Shown here piece after piece: positions 16,224 through 24,207 of a stretch of 64,000 nucleotides of DNA (positions are counted from its first letter, which is position 1; each line of letters begins with the position of its first letter). The DNA is from Thalassobius vesicularis (lineage in GTDB: Bacteria; Pseudomonadota; Alphaproteobacteria; Rhodobacterales; Rhodobacteraceae), in assembly GCF_004799325.1 (NCBI RefSeq), contig NZ_SSMD01000009.1:1-64000 (forward strand), given 5' to 3'. The position numbers and the translations under genes were made by a program. The notes beneath the pieces are model-generated. The model was not told where the DNA came from. It worked only from the letters and a program-made list of their open reading frames with translations, and ran no database searches.

Positions 16224-17024
16224 TTATTCGCCCTTGTTTTTCTGGTAGGCGTCCCACATGTCCGGCCGGCGCTCGCGGGTGATCTGCTCGGCCATCTTCT
16301 GGCGCCATTCTTCGATCTTGCCGTGATGGCCCGACATTAGCACCTCGGGGATGGGGCGGTCCATCCATTCGGCGGGGCGGGTGTACTGCGGATGCTCCAG
16401 CAGCCCGTGGGAATGGCTTTCGTCCTCAATGCTGTCGGCATTGCCCAGAACCGAGGGCAACAGGCGCACCGTCGCGTCGATCATTGCCTGCGCGGCGATC
16501 TCGCCGCCGGTCAGAACGAAATCGCCCAGCGAGACCTCGGTAAATCCGTAATGGTCCAGCACGCGCTGATCCACGCCTTCGAAGCGACCGCACAAAAGGG
16601 TGACGCCATCCGCCTCGGACCATGACCGCGCCATCGCCTGATCGAACCGCCGACCGCGCGGCGACAGGTAGACCAGCGGGCAGTTGCCGCGCGCGTTCCG
16701 GGTGGCATCCTCGACCGCGGCGCCCACCACGTCGGGACGCAGCACCATGCCAGCGCCGCCGCCGGCCGGGGTGTCATCCACGTTGCGATGCTTGCCCACA
16801 CCGAACGAGCGCAGGTCGGTCAGTTCCAAATTCCACTTGCCCTCGTTCAGGGCGCGGCCGGTCAGGCTTTCCTCCAGCACGCCGGGAAAGGCGTTGGGGA
16901 ACAGCGTGATGACGCGAGCCGTCCAGATGCCGGGGCGCAGGGCGGGTTCGGCCATCAGGTCGCTGGGCTTGACGCTCAGGCGGATGGATTTGCGGCCGTA
17001 GGATTTTGCGGGTGTGTCGCTCAT
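16224..17024 (-). CDS. trmD: tRNA (guanine-N1-)-methyltransferase
   Basis: A 266-residue SPOUT methyltransferase that makes m1G37 in tRNAs with G36, preventing frameshifting. The trefoil-knot SAM site is seen in LVYLSPRGRRFDQ, LLCGRFEGVDQRV and SLGDFVLTGGEIAA, and the C-terminal tRNA-binding domain starts with HPQYTRPAEW. The N-terminus carries about 25 residues more than the E. coli protein; the internal Met (MAEPALRPG) is an alternative start. It is transcribed with an upstream membrane protein gene (10-bp gap) and belongs to the rpsP-rimM-trmD-rplS block. Confidence 0.97.
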   Translation of the reverse strand: MSDTPAKSYGRKSIRLSVKPSDLMAEPALRPGIWTARVITLFPNAFPGVLEESLTGRALNEGKWNLELTDLRSFGVGKHRNVDDTPAGGGAGMVLRPDVVGAAVEDATRNARGNCPLVYLSPRGRRFDQAMARSWSEADGVTLLCGRFEGVDQRVLDHYGFTEVSLGDFVLTGGEIAAQAMIDATVRLLPSVLGNADSIEDESHSHGLLEHPQYTRPAEWMDRPIPEVLMSGHHGKIEEWRQKMAEQITRERRPDMWDAYQKNKGE

Positions 17025-17034
17025 GCCGGGCGTC

Positions 17035-17934
17035 TTACCCGTTATCCTCCCCTGCCGCCAAGGCCTGTTTTTCGCACAATGCGTCCAGCGCTGCGGCCAA
17101 GCCGGCGTAGTCATGGGGAAACGCGGCCTCGGCCTGATGCAGGTCGTAGGGCCAGGGGAAGGCCTGGGTGTCTTCCTCCTCGGCCAGCAGGGTACGCAGC
17201 AAGTTGGCCACGCCAGAGCGGACGCGGGGATGTGGGCTTTGCAGGTATTGTTCAGCCAGAGCCGCCGTGCCGCCCAGATCGGACTGGATGAAACGAACAT
17301 GCGGCGTGTCCAGTAGCGCCAGCAGTAGCAGGGGCCAGCGTTCTGTGTCGCGCATGGTATCCCCCGCGGCAAAGCTGTGGTCAAACAGCAGATCGAATGC
17401 GTCAGCGTCGTGTGCCATAAACAGATCCTGCGCTATGGCGGCGATCTGGTTTGCGGTCACGGGATCGGGCAGGCCGCGCAGGGCGTCGATGGCGTGCAAC
17501 ACCGTTTCGGGTGTTTGCGGGCGGTTCGTGGGCATAGCCTCCAGCGCGGCCAGCATGTCATCCATCAGCGCGTCCATCTGTGCGACTTCGGGCGTCCAGC
17601 GGTAGCGATAGATGCCGATACCGGCCGCCACAGCGCCCATCGCCAAGGGCAGCCAGACGGGCAGGGAAAGGGGCGTCAGAATAGCCAGCGCGCGGCCCAA
17701 GCCGAACAGCAGGCTGGTAACGCCGATATTGACGACGAAGGTTATAACGGCGGTCGTAGCGAGCGCGCCGAAGGACTCTGGCATCCGGCGGGTCTGCACG
17801 ACCAAAGCGGCGAAAAGCAGGGCAAAGACGGGTACGATTTCCCAAGGCGCGTTTGCCCAACCCGCCAGCACGGGGGCGGCGAACAGGGGGACGACATAGA
17901 GAAGAAGACCGGAGGTGGAGTATTTGCTGAACAT
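17035..17934 (-). CDS. uncharacterised membrane protein with a C-terminal helical domain
   Basis: A 299-residue protein I do not recognise. Residues 1-110 contain four hydrophobic segments (LLLYVVPLFAAPVLAGW; IVPVFALLFAALVV; ALATTAVITFVVNIG; LPVWLPLAMGAVAAG). Residues 115-299 are soluble and mostly helical, with the segment HPRVRSGVANLLRTLL resembling a HEAT-like repeat. Its position between trmD and a sulfotransferase-like gene, 10 bp before trmD, suggests co-transcription with translation genes. No catalytic motif can be seen. It may be a lineage-specific insertion in the operon. Confidence 0.75.
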   Translation of the reverse strand: MFSKYSTSGLLLYVVPLFAAPVLAGWANAPWEIVPVFALLFAALVVQTRRMPESFGALATTAVITFVVNIGVTSLLFGLGRALAILTPLSLPVWLPLAMGAVAAGIGIYRYRWTPEVAQMDALMDDMLAALEAMPTNRPQTPETVLHAIDALRGLPDPVTANQIAAIAQDLFMAHDADAFDLLFDHSFAAGDTMRDTERWPLLLLALLDTPHVRFIQSDLGGTAALAEQYLQSPHPRVRSGVANLLRTLLAEEEDTQAFPWPYDLHQAEAAFPHDYAGLAAALDALCEKQALAAGEDNG

Positions 17935-17982
17935 GTGCCGATCCTACGTGAGTCGCTCAGCCCCAGCGAATGACAAAACCGG

Positions 17983-18822
17983 TCATCTGTCCGGGTCGTA
18001 GCGCGGTTTGCGACGGGTGTCGGCGGGGCGTTCTGCCATCGCCAGGGACTCCTTGGCGCGATATAGAGCGCGGCCCCGCAGGGTGCCGCGGTTCATCTTC
18101 AGGAACTGCGCGCTCAGTTCTGCCGACTGGCCGGGATTATGGCGCGTCACAGGCCGGAGTTTTTCCTGCACCGTCCCGGGCACGCCCAGCAGATTCAGCA
18201 GCGCGCGACCGGGGCCGAGCGGGTCGTCGGCATAGTCCTCCAACGCGGCGACATGGACGGGGACGGGGGCAATGGCGCGGGCGATCTCTTGCGCCTCGGC
18301 GCGCAGGTCGGGGGCGGGGGTGAACTCGGCCCGGAACGCGGCGTAGTCCTGCGTCAGGCGAGAGGTGCGCAAGACATGCCGCCAGGCGCTGTTCAGAAAC
18401 GCTTCGGAGTCGCGCACGGTGTAGAGGAACTCGATCTGCACATCCGGCCCGAACCGGCGGCGGGTTTCGTGGATCAGTTCCTTAGCCAACGGGATCGCCA
18501 TCGGGGCGTAGCGGCGCGGCTTGCGCAAGCGCGCGCCGCGAAATCCCAGCATCATGCCCGAGAAGCTTTCGCGGCTGATCACGATCACCGGATCGTCGGG
18601 GATGCCTGCCAGAAACGCCCGTACCCCGCGCCGGAAACGCAACCGGCGCAGCAACGAGGGGAACTGACCGTAGAGACGGCCCAGAAACCGCGCGTCCCCC
18701 AGCGCCTCTTTGACGTAGATCGTGGCATAGGGGGCCAGTTTGCCCCGGTTGCGCTCCAGCAGCGCCTGAAGGCTGGTCGTCCCGGTCTTGTGAAAGCCCG
18801 CGTGGATCAGGACGCGAGTCAT
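17983..18822 (-). CDS. sulfotransferase-fold protein
   Basis: A 279-residue P-loop protein. The start [19 protein letters not shown] contains the 5'-phosphosulfate-binding loop (HKTGTTS, residues 11-17) of the sulfotransferase superfamily, and [11 protein letters not shown] contributes the 3'-phosphate-binding Ser/Arg region. A PAPS-dependent transfer of sulfate to a cell-surface glycan or small molecule is the likely reaction, but no acceptor is evident. The C-terminus is very basic (KPRYDPDR). Its start codon overlaps the rimM stop by 4 bp (ATGA), so it is translated from the ribosome-maturation operon, an unexpected place for a sulfotransferase. Confidence 0.8.
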   Translation of the reverse strand: MTRVLIHAGFHKTGTTSLQALLERNRGKLAPYATIYVKEALGDARFLGRLYGQFPSLLRRLRFRRGVRAFLAGIPDDPVIVISRESFSGMMLGFRGARLRKPRRYAPMAIPLAKELIHETRRRFGPDVQIEFLYTVRDSEAFLNSAWRHVLRTSRLTQDYAAFRAEFTPAPDLRAEAQEIARAIAPVPVHVAALEDYADDPLGPGRALLNLLGVPGTVQEKLRPVTRHNPGQSAELSAQFLKMNRGTLRGRALYRAKESLAMAERPADTRRKPRYDPDR

Positions 18823-19331
18823 TCGCCCAGCAGGCCCTCGGGCGGGTCGGCGATGATGCGGCCGGCGGTCAGGTCCACGGTGGGCACTGCCGCGCGGGTA
18901 AAGGGCAGCAGAACGGTGTTCTTCAGCCCCGGCCCGTGGATTTCCAGCAGATCGCCCGCGCCGTGGTTCTGCACCGATTTCACCCGGCCCAAGGCGGTGC
19001 CGCCGGTGTCGAACACCTCCAGCCCGATCAGGTCGGCGTGATAGAATTCGTCATCAGGCAACGAGGGCAGACGATCACGCGGCACGAACAGTTCGACACC
19101 TTTCAGCGCGTCGGCCTCTTCCTTGGTCGTGACCGAGGACAGCCGCACCACAAGCCCGTTCTTGGTGGGGCGCAGCACGCCCACCTCGTAGATGTGCCGC
19201 CCGTCTTCGGTGACCAGCGGGTTGTAATCCTCGATCGCCTCGGGGTCGGCGGTAAAGCTTTTCAGCCGCACTTCGCCCTTTACGCCATAGGCGCCTGCAA
19301 TCGACGCCACGCAGATCAGCTCTTTGTCCAT
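18819..19331 (-). CDS. rimM: 16S rRNA processing protein RimM
   Basis: A 170-residue 30S maturation factor that binds ribosomal protein S19 and helps assemble the head of the small subunit. The N-terminal RimM domain ([20 protein letters not shown]) and the PRC-barrel domain ([22 protein letters not shown]) are complete. The ATG at 19331 gives the typical family start. It follows rpsP after a hairpin terminator-like structure and overlaps the sulfotransferase gene downstream. Confidence 0.96.
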   Translation of the reverse strand: MDKELICVASIAGAYGVKGEVRLKSFTADPEAIEDYNPLVTEDGRHIYEVGVLRPTKNGLVVRLSSVTTKEEADALKGVELFVPRDRLPSLPDDEFYHADLIGLEVFDTGGTALGRVKSVQNHGAGDLLEIHGPGLKNTVLLPFTRAAVPTVDLTAGRIIADPPEGLLGE

Positions 19332-19394
19332 ATGGCCCTGTCCATCCTGTGTTTTTCCCACAGATACCGCGTCCTGATGCGGCGGGCAATTCGG

Positions 19395-19426
19395 CAAAAG
19401 AAAAGGGGCACCGCAAAGGGTGCCCC
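19395..19426 (-). terminator. terminator or attenuator between rpsP and rimM
   Basis: On the minus strand GGGGCACC/GGTGCCCC forms an 8-bp stem followed by TTTTCTTTTG. It lies between rpsP and rimM and would make S16 more abundant than RimM and TrmD, as in other bacteria. Confidence 0.8.
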
Positions 19427-19460
19427 AAATCCGAAAGATGCGGCCCGAAGGCCGGGCATC

Positions 19461-19814
19461 TTATTCCTCGGCTGCTTCGGCGGCCTTGGCTGCTTTCTTG
19501 GCGGCCAGTTCCTGAGCGGCTTTGCCCGGGGTGCCTTTTTTCGGGTTGCTGCGCTCTTTCTTGGCGACAACACCGGCAGCTTCCAGGAAGCGTGCAACGC
19601 GGTCGGTCGGCTGTGCGCCCTGACCCAGCCAGTACTGGATGCGCTCCATGTCCAGCTTCACGCGCTCTTCGCTGTCTTTCGGCAGCAGCGGGTTGTAGGT
19701 GCCCAGCTTCTCGATGAAGCGGCCGTCGCGGGCCATGCGCGAGTCAGCAGCGACAACGCGGTAGAAGGGACGCTTTTTCGAGCCGCCACGGGCCAGACGG
19801 ATTTTCATTGCCAT
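19461..19814 (-). CDS. rpsP: 30S ribosomal protein S16
   Basis: A 117-residue ribosomal protein with the invariant start [17 protein letters not shown] and the YNPL...[16 protein letters not shown] segment. The Ala/Lys-rich C-terminal extension ([13 protein letters not shown] onwards) is common in alphaproteobacteria. It helps assemble the 5' domain of 16S rRNA. It is preceded by the chorismate mutase gene and followed by a terminator. Confidence 0.97.
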   Translation of the reverse strand: MAMKIRLARGGSKKRPFYRVVAADSRMARDGRFIEKLGTYNPLLPKDSEERVKLDMERIQYWLGQGAQPTDRVARFLEAAGVVAKKERSNPKKGTPGKAAQELAAKKAAKAAEAAEE

Positions 19815-19884
19815 TGTGAGATCTCCTTTAGATGGCGTTGACCGGCGATGGGCCGGTTATTTCGGTGTTCACGGGACCGGAGGC

Positions 19885-20181
19885 TTATTGCTGGTGCTTC
19901 CGGTGGTGTTGGATGACTTCCTGAATGATGAATTGCAGAAAGCTTTTGGCGAATTCGGGGTCCAGATCGGCGGCCAGGGCCAGCTCCTCCAGACGGGCGA
20001 TTTGACGGGCCTCGCGGTCGGGGTCCGAGGGCGGCAGGTCGTGCTCGGCCTTCAGCTTGCCGACGGCCTGGGTGTGCTTGAACCGCTCGCCCAGCGTGTA
20101 GACGAGGATCGCATCCAGACGGTCGATGCTTTCGCGGTGTTCCTTCAGGATTTCCGCGGCGCGGGTCACGGCGTCAGTCAA
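19885..20181 (-). CDS. chorismate mutase, AroQ class
   Basis: A 98-residue all-helical chorismate mutase that converts chorismate to prephenate on the way to Phe and Tyr. The segments IDRLDAILVYTLGERFKHTQAVG and DPDREARQIARL carry the AroQ-type Arg, Lys and Glu residues. The start is most likely the TTG at 20181 (LTDAVTRAA, with AAAGGG upstream), which overlaps the stop region of the GNAT gene; a GTG at 20169 is an alternative. Its insertion between ffh and rpsP is a layout I associate with Rhodobacterales. No DAHP synthase or prephenate dehydratase domain is attached. Confidence 0.9.
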   Translation of the reverse strand: MTDAVTRAAEILKEHRESIDRLDAILVYTLGERFKHTQAVGKLKAEHDLPPSDPDREARQIARLEELALAADLDPEFAKSFLQFIIQEVIQHHRKHQQ

Positions 20182-20776
20182 TGGGCATCCCTTTCGGTTT
20201 GAACAGCGGGTCGGCGTAGTTGGCGATCTCCATCTCGATCCCGTGGGCCAGCTGCGAGTTGCGCAGCTTTTCCGGGGTCGGATGGCGATAGACGAAATCG
20301 TTGCCGTCGACGGTGGCGGCGGCATCGTCGCGCTTGGCGCCCAGACGCTCGGCCAGACGGATCGAGTCGAGGTTCTTGGGGTCCACGTAGGACACGGCGG
20401 TTTCCCAGCCCAGAGTGTTGTACAGGTATTTGCGCGCGGCGTGGGTTGCCTCCAGCGCGTAACCGTGGCCTGCGGTTTCCGGCCAGATGATCCAGGCCAG
20501 CTCGGGCTCGGGCCATTTGGCGGGCTTCCAGCCGCCGGCCATACCCAAAGGCTTGTCCGTCACCTTGTCGTGGATCATCCACATGCCGTAGCCCCGGATC
20601 TGCCAATGGCCGATCTCGGCCGCGTACAGCATCCAGGTCTCATAGGCATTCAGCGGTCCGCCCATGAACCGCGCGCGATAGCTGGTGAAGGTCGACTTGA
20701 AGTTCGGGTAATCCTCGGGCTCGGGGCCACGCAGGATCAGGCGTTTGGTTTCCAGAACGGGGATTTCGATAGGCAT
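20174..20776 (-). CDS. GNAT acetyltransferase, RimJ/RimL type (copy 2)
   Basis: A 200-residue N-acetyltransferase. The start VLETKRLILRGPEPED is typical of RimJ/RimL-like GNATs, and the acetyl-CoA-binding segment is ETAGHGYALEATHAARKY. It is a clear paralogue of the next gene upstream (shared WPEPEL, GHW, LYRHP-like strings), so the pair arose by tandem duplication. The acceptor could be a protein N-terminus, such as a ribosomal protein, or a small amine. The start codon overlaps the stop of the upstream copy (TAATG). Confidence 0.85.
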   Translation of the reverse strand: MPIEIPVLETKRLILRGPEPEDYPNFKSTFTSYRARFMGGPLNAYETWMLYAAEIGHWQIRGYGMWMIHDKVTDKPLGMAGGWKPAKWPEPELAWIIWPETAGHGYALEATHAARKYLYNTLGWETAVSYVDPKNLDSIRLAERLGAKRDDAAATVDGNDFVYRHPTPEKLRNSQLAHGIEMEIANYADPLFKPKGMPID

Positions 20777-21327
20777 TATGCGTAGGCCTCCACCGAGCCG
20801 TCGGTATCCAGATCTGCCGGGCCGGGGTGCCGATACAGCAGGTCCTGACCCATGTAGACGTTGTGGTATTCACGTTCGAACCACGCGCCCATCCGTTCGG
20901 CCAGCGCGACCGAGCGGTCATTGCCCGGCACGATGTTCGAGGTCAGCGTGGCAAAGCCCAGCTCTGCATAGGCCCATTCGCGGGCGCGCAGGGCGGCCTC
21001 ATAGGCGATGCCCTTGCCCTCGAACCCGTCGAACACGACCCAACCCAGTTCGGGCTCCGGCCAGCCATGCGGGTTCCAGATGCCGGAAATCCCCGCCATC
21101 TTGCCCGAGGCTTTGTCCTCGATCGAGAAGTAGCCGTAGCCGTGCATGTGCCAGTGACCGACGTTCAGCACGAACCAGCGCCACGCATCGCTGCGGTTGT
21201 CATAGGCGCCAAAGCCCTCGGCCCGGGTGCGATCGCACAGGAAATCCATCATCGGCTCGGCGTCTTCATGACGCGGGCCGCGCAGGATCAGGCGATCGGT
21301 TTCCAGGATGGGGGCGTTGGTCAGCAT
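20776..21327 (-). CDS. GNAT acetyltransferase, RimJ/RimL type (copy 1)
   Basis: A 183-residue GNAT beginning MLTNAPILETDRLILRGP, with the acetyl-CoA loop FEGKGIAYEAALRARE and the substrate-side segment HGWPEPELGWVVF. It shares the overall plan of the 20174-20776 protein. The start at 21327 lies 4 bp from the end of ffh, so it is co-transcribed with the SRP gene. The RimJ/RimL type suggests N-terminal acetylation of a ribosomal or translation protein, but this is not shown by the sequence. Confidence 0.85.
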   Translation of the reverse strand: MLTNAPILETDRLILRGPRHEDAEPMMDFLCDRTRAEGFGAYDNRSDAWRWFVLNVGHWHMHGYGYFSIEDKASGKMAGISGIWNPHGWPEPELGWVVFDGFEGKGIAYEAALRAREWAYAELGFATLTSNIVPGNDRSVALAERMGAWFEREYHNVYMGQDLLYRHPGPADLDTDGSVEAYA

Positions 21328-21331
21328 TAGG

Positions 21332-22849
21332 TTACTTTTTCTTGCCAAAACCGCTCAGGCCGCCGGGCAGGCCCAGACCCCCGCCCAGACCGGGCAATCC
21401 GCCGGGCAGCTTGCCGCCCATCGCCTTGGCCGCCGCTTCCAGCGCCTTGGGGTCTACTTGCGACGGGTCCATGCCGGCCATGTCGGCGGGCATGCCGCCC
21501 TTGCCCATCAGGCCCTTCATCGCCTGCTTGAGCATGCCGCCCTTACCCATCTTGCCCATTTTCTTCATCATGTCGGCCATCTGGCGCTGCATCTTCAGCA
21601 GCTTGTTCAGCTCGCTGACATCCATGCCCGCGCCTGCCGCGATCCGCTTCTTGCGGCTGGCTTGCAGGATTTGCGGGTTGGCGCGCTCCATCTTGGTCAT
21701 CGACTGGATCAGGGCGATCTGGCGCTTGAGGATGGTGTCGTCGAACCCGGCCTCTTTGACTTGCGCGGCCATTTTGCCCATGCCGGGCATCATGCCCATG
21801 ATCGACTCCATGCCGCCCATCTTCAGCATCTGCTCCAGCTGCATCTTCAGGTCGTTCATGTTGAACTGACCCTTCTTGAAGCGGCGCATCATGCGTTCGG
21901 CCTGCTCGGCCTCGATGGTTTCCTGGGCCTTCTCGACCAGGGCCACGATGTCGCCCATGCCAAGGATACGGCCCGCGACGCGCTCGGGCTCGAAGGTTTC
22001 CAGCGCGTCCATCTTTTCGCCAAGGCCGACATATTTGATCGGCTTGCCGGTCACGGCCCGCATCGAGAGCGCAGCACCGCCGCGGCCGTCACCGTCCATC
22101 CGGGTCAGAACCACGCCGCTGATGCCGATCTTGGCGTCGAATTCCTCGGCCACCTCGACGGCGACCTGACCGGTCAGGCCATCGACCACCAGCAGGGTTT
22201 CGCGTGGGTTGACGACGTCGCGGACGTCCTCGACCTCTTTCATCAGGGTCTGGTCGATCTGCAAGCGGCCAGCGGTGTCCAGCATGTAGACGTCGTAGCC
22301 GCCCAAGGATGCCTGTGTTTTCGCGCGCTTGGCGATCTGAACGGCGGTTTCGCCCGCCACGATCGGCAGCACGTCGACGCCGATCTGCTGGCCCAGAACC
22401 TGCAGCTGCTGCATTGCCGCCGGGCGGTAGATGTCGAGCGAGGCCATCAGGACGCGCTTGCCGTCCTTATCCTTAAGGCGCTTGGCCAGCTTACCGGTGG
22501 TCGTGGTCTTACCCGAGCCCTGCAGACCCACCATCAGGATGGGGGCAGGCGGGTTGTCGACCTTCAGCGCGCCGGGCTCACCCTCGCCGCGCAGAACCTC
22601 GACCAGTGCGTCATGGACGATCTTGACGACCTGCTGACCGGGGGTAACCGACTTGGTCACGGACTGGCCGGTCGCCTGATCCTGTACTTTCTTCACGAAA
22701 TCGCGGGCGACGGGCAGCGAAACGTCGGCTTCCAGCAGGGCGACGCGCACTTCGCGCAGGGCGGTTTTGACGTCCTCTTCGGACAGCGCACCCTGTTTGG
22801 TCAGCCGGTCAAAGACTCCGCCAAGGCGTTCGGACAGATTTTCAAACAT
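21332..22849 (-). CDS. ffh: signal recognition particle protein Ffh
   Basis: A 505-residue SRP54 GTPase that targets ribosome-nascent chain complexes to FtsY and SecYEG. The N domain (1-90), the G domain with GLQGSGKTTTTGKL, DTAGRLQ and TRMDGDGRGG, and the methionine-rich M domain (MMRRFKKGQFNMNDLK, residues about 320-430) are complete. The C-terminus is an unusual Gly/Leu/Pro-rich tail (repeats of GLPGG). It leads a minus-strand operon with two GNATs, chorismate mutase and rpsP. The 4.5S RNA gene was not found nearby. Confidence 0.98.
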   Translation of the reverse strand: MFENLSERLGGVFDRLTKQGALSEEDVKTALREVRVALLEADVSLPVARDFVKKVQDQATGQSVTKSVTPGQQVVKIVHDALVEVLRGEGEPGALKVDNPPAPILMVGLQGSGKTTTTGKLAKRLKDKDGKRVLMASLDIYRPAAMQQLQVLGQQIGVDVLPIVAGETAVQIAKRAKTQASLGGYDVYMLDTAGRLQIDQTLMKEVEDVRDVVNPRETLLVVDGLTGQVAVEVAEEFDAKIGISGVVLTRMDGDGRGGAALSMRAVTGKPIKYVGLGEKMDALETFEPERVAGRILGMGDIVALVEKAQETIEAEQAERMMRRFKKGQFNMNDLKMQLEQMLKMGGMESIMGMMPGMGKMAAQVKEAGFDDTILKRQIALIQSMTKMERANPQILQASRKKRIAAGAGMDVSELNKLLKMQRQMADMMKKMGKMGKGGMLKQAMKGLMGKGGMPADMAGMDPSQVDPKALEAAAKAMGGKLPGGLPGLGGGLGLPGGLSGFGKKK

Positions 22850-22916
22850 TCCCGCGGCTCCTTAACCCCGTTTCAACATGGCCCTACACCTAAGCAGGAC
22901 CGGCCCAAATGCCAAT

Positions 22917-22995
22917 GTCCCCCGTGGGCGCAACGCGCTGACGGGGGGCGATCCCTGCAAAAAAGCATGGGACCGGAAGACTCAGGGGCTTCCGG
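22917..22995. other. cluster of three consecutive hairpins upstream of ffh
   Basis: Three adjacent inverted repeats are visible: CCCCCGT/ACGGGGG (22919-22947), TCCC-TGC/GCA-T-GGGA around AAAAAA (22952-22972) and CCGGAAG/CTTCCGG (22973-22995). They lie in the 360-bp gap between ffh and the small secreted protein gene. The SRP RNA loop consensus is not present, so this is not 4.5S RNA. It may be the structured leader of ffh or a small RNA. The remaining bases to 23138 show nothing further. Confidence 0.4.
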
Positions 22996-23138
22996 ATTGG
23001 TCGCGATGCGTTTAGTCTGCAATGCGAAGGGTGTCAAGTTTTCGGGCTGGACCGGGGAAATGTGCCCTTCAAACAGGCCGTGTGTGTGTTTTGCGCACCT
23101 AATTCGGCAGTTCGACGCCGAACCACCAATTAATTGGG

Positions 23139-23166
23139 TTGCAAGGCGACTCGCGTGCTGTATTTT
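23139..23166 (+). promoter_or_regulatory. predicted sigma-70-type promoter of the small secreted protein
   Basis: TTGCAA (23139-23144) and TATTTT (23161-23166) are separated by 16 bp, with the expected transcript start about 35 bp before the ATG at 23210. It is an AT-rich island within GC-rich surroundings. Confidence 0.55.
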
Positions 23167-23209
23167 TAGAGGTGAAGATTCTTCTCCTTCAACAGACAGG
23201 ACTTACACT

Positions 23210-23434
23210 ATGAAAAAGATGATTTTGGCTCTGGCCGTCACCGCCGCCGTCGCACCGGGTTTCGCTCTGGCAGGCACCCCCGTCGCAGGCACCACTGAAC
23301 CCGCACCGGCAAAAGACGACGCATTCGCACCGTCGTCGCTGGCAGCTGGCTCGCTGGGTGGTTCGGGCGCAACCGCGGCTGCTATCATTGCAGTGACCGC
23401 GATCGCCGTTGCAGTTGCAGGCGGCACCGACTAA
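23210..23434 (+). CDS. small secreted or membrane-anchored protein of unknown function
   Basis: A 74-residue protein with a clear Sec signal peptide (MKKMILALAVTAAVAPGFALA, cut after ALA near residue 22). A short Pro/Ala-rich linker follows (TTEPAPAKDD), then a Gly/Ser segment, then a C-terminal hydrophobic stretch rich in Ala, Ile and Val that ends GGTD. I do not know its function. Similar small proteins are, as I recall, frequent in roseobacters. It is a complete one-gene unit with its own promoter and a strong terminator, which suggests a highly expressed product. Confidence 0.75.
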   Translation: MKKMILALAVTAAVAPGFALAGTPVAGTTEPAPAKDDAFAPSSLAAGSLGGSGATAAAIIAVTAIAVAVAGGTD

Positions 23435-23460
23435 TCAAGATCCCTTCTGGGATTGAGAGC

Positions 23461-23492
23461 GCGGCGGGAATTGTCCCGCCGCGTTTTTTTTG
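23461..23492 (+). terminator. Rho-independent terminator of the small secreted protein
   Basis: A 9-bp perfect stem GCGGCGGGA/TCCCGCCGC with an ATTG loop followed by GTTTTTTTTG, 26 bp after the stop codon. It is the strongest terminator in the window. Confidence 0.95.
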
Positions 23493-23493
23493 T

Positions 23494-24087
23494 TCAGGCG
23501 GCCAGGCGGGCGATGTCGTCATTGGCCGACTTCAGCGAGTCTTCGGCGTCGATCGCATAGTGGTCGGACGCAACGAACTGCACGTCCGTAATCCCAAAAA
23601 AACCAAGCATATGGCGCAGATAGCCGGACGCGAAGTCGATGTCCGACCCCATCCGGGTGCCATTCGAGGAATAGGCGACGATGGCGCGCGTGTCCTTCAC
23701 CAGACCCTCGGGGCCAGCTTCGGAATAGCGGAAAGTTTCGCCCGCGCGGGCCATCTGGTCCAGCCAGGATTTCAGCTGCGAGGGCAGGGCGAAGTTGTAG
23801 ATCGGCAGGCCGATCACAACCACATTCGAGGCTTTCAACTCGGCGATCAGGGCGTCCGACTGGGCGGCGATTTCAGCCTGTTCGGCGGTACGTTTGTCGG
23901 CGGGCGTGTTCACGGCGACCAGCCAGTTCGCGTCAGTTGCGGGCAGCGGATTCGCCCCCAGATCACGGGCGGTCACGGTGGCTTTGGGGTGGGCAGCGAG
24001 CAGCTTGGCGACGATGTCATCGGTCAGCTGACGCGAGATCGAGCCCTGAGTCTTGATGCTCGAATCAATGCGCAGAATGTGGGTCAT
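23494..24087 (-). CDS. azoR: FMN-dependent NADH-azoreductase / quinone reductase
   Basis: A 197-residue flavodoxin-like reductase of the AcpD/AzoR family. The FMN phosphate loop is in IDSSIKTQGSISRQL, the isoalloxazine-contacting segment is GLPIYNFALPSQLKSWLDQMARAG, and YSSNGTRMGS is the third loop. The physiological role is two-electron reduction of quinones for redox defence rather than azo dye reduction. It is divergent from a LysR gene, the usual arrangement for a regulated quinone reductase. Confidence 0.93.
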   Translation of the reverse strand: MTHILRIDSSIKTQGSISRQLTDDIVAKLLAAHPKATVTARDLGANPLPATDANWLVAVNTPADKRTAEQAEIAAQSDALIAELKASNVVVIGLPIYNFALPSQLKSWLDQMARAGETFRYSEAGPEGLVKDTRAIVAYSSNGTRMGSDIDFASGYLRHMLGFFGITDVQFVASDHYAIDAEDSLKSANDDIARLAA

Positions 24088-24207
24088 GTTGAGGTTCCTT
24101 CGGTGGGGTTGTTTTCGTCTGCCTCAGAAATATGTCTTGCGTGAGCGAACACAATTTCTCAAATTGCACGGTAAATGTTTGCTGACGCACAAGTCTGGAG
24201 GCTTGAA

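Noticed and set aside
22917-22995. 4.5S (SRP) RNA gene next to ffh
   Set aside because: The hairpins lack the GGAAG-type SRP loop consensus followed by GCAGCC, so the location is suggestive but the sequence does not fit.
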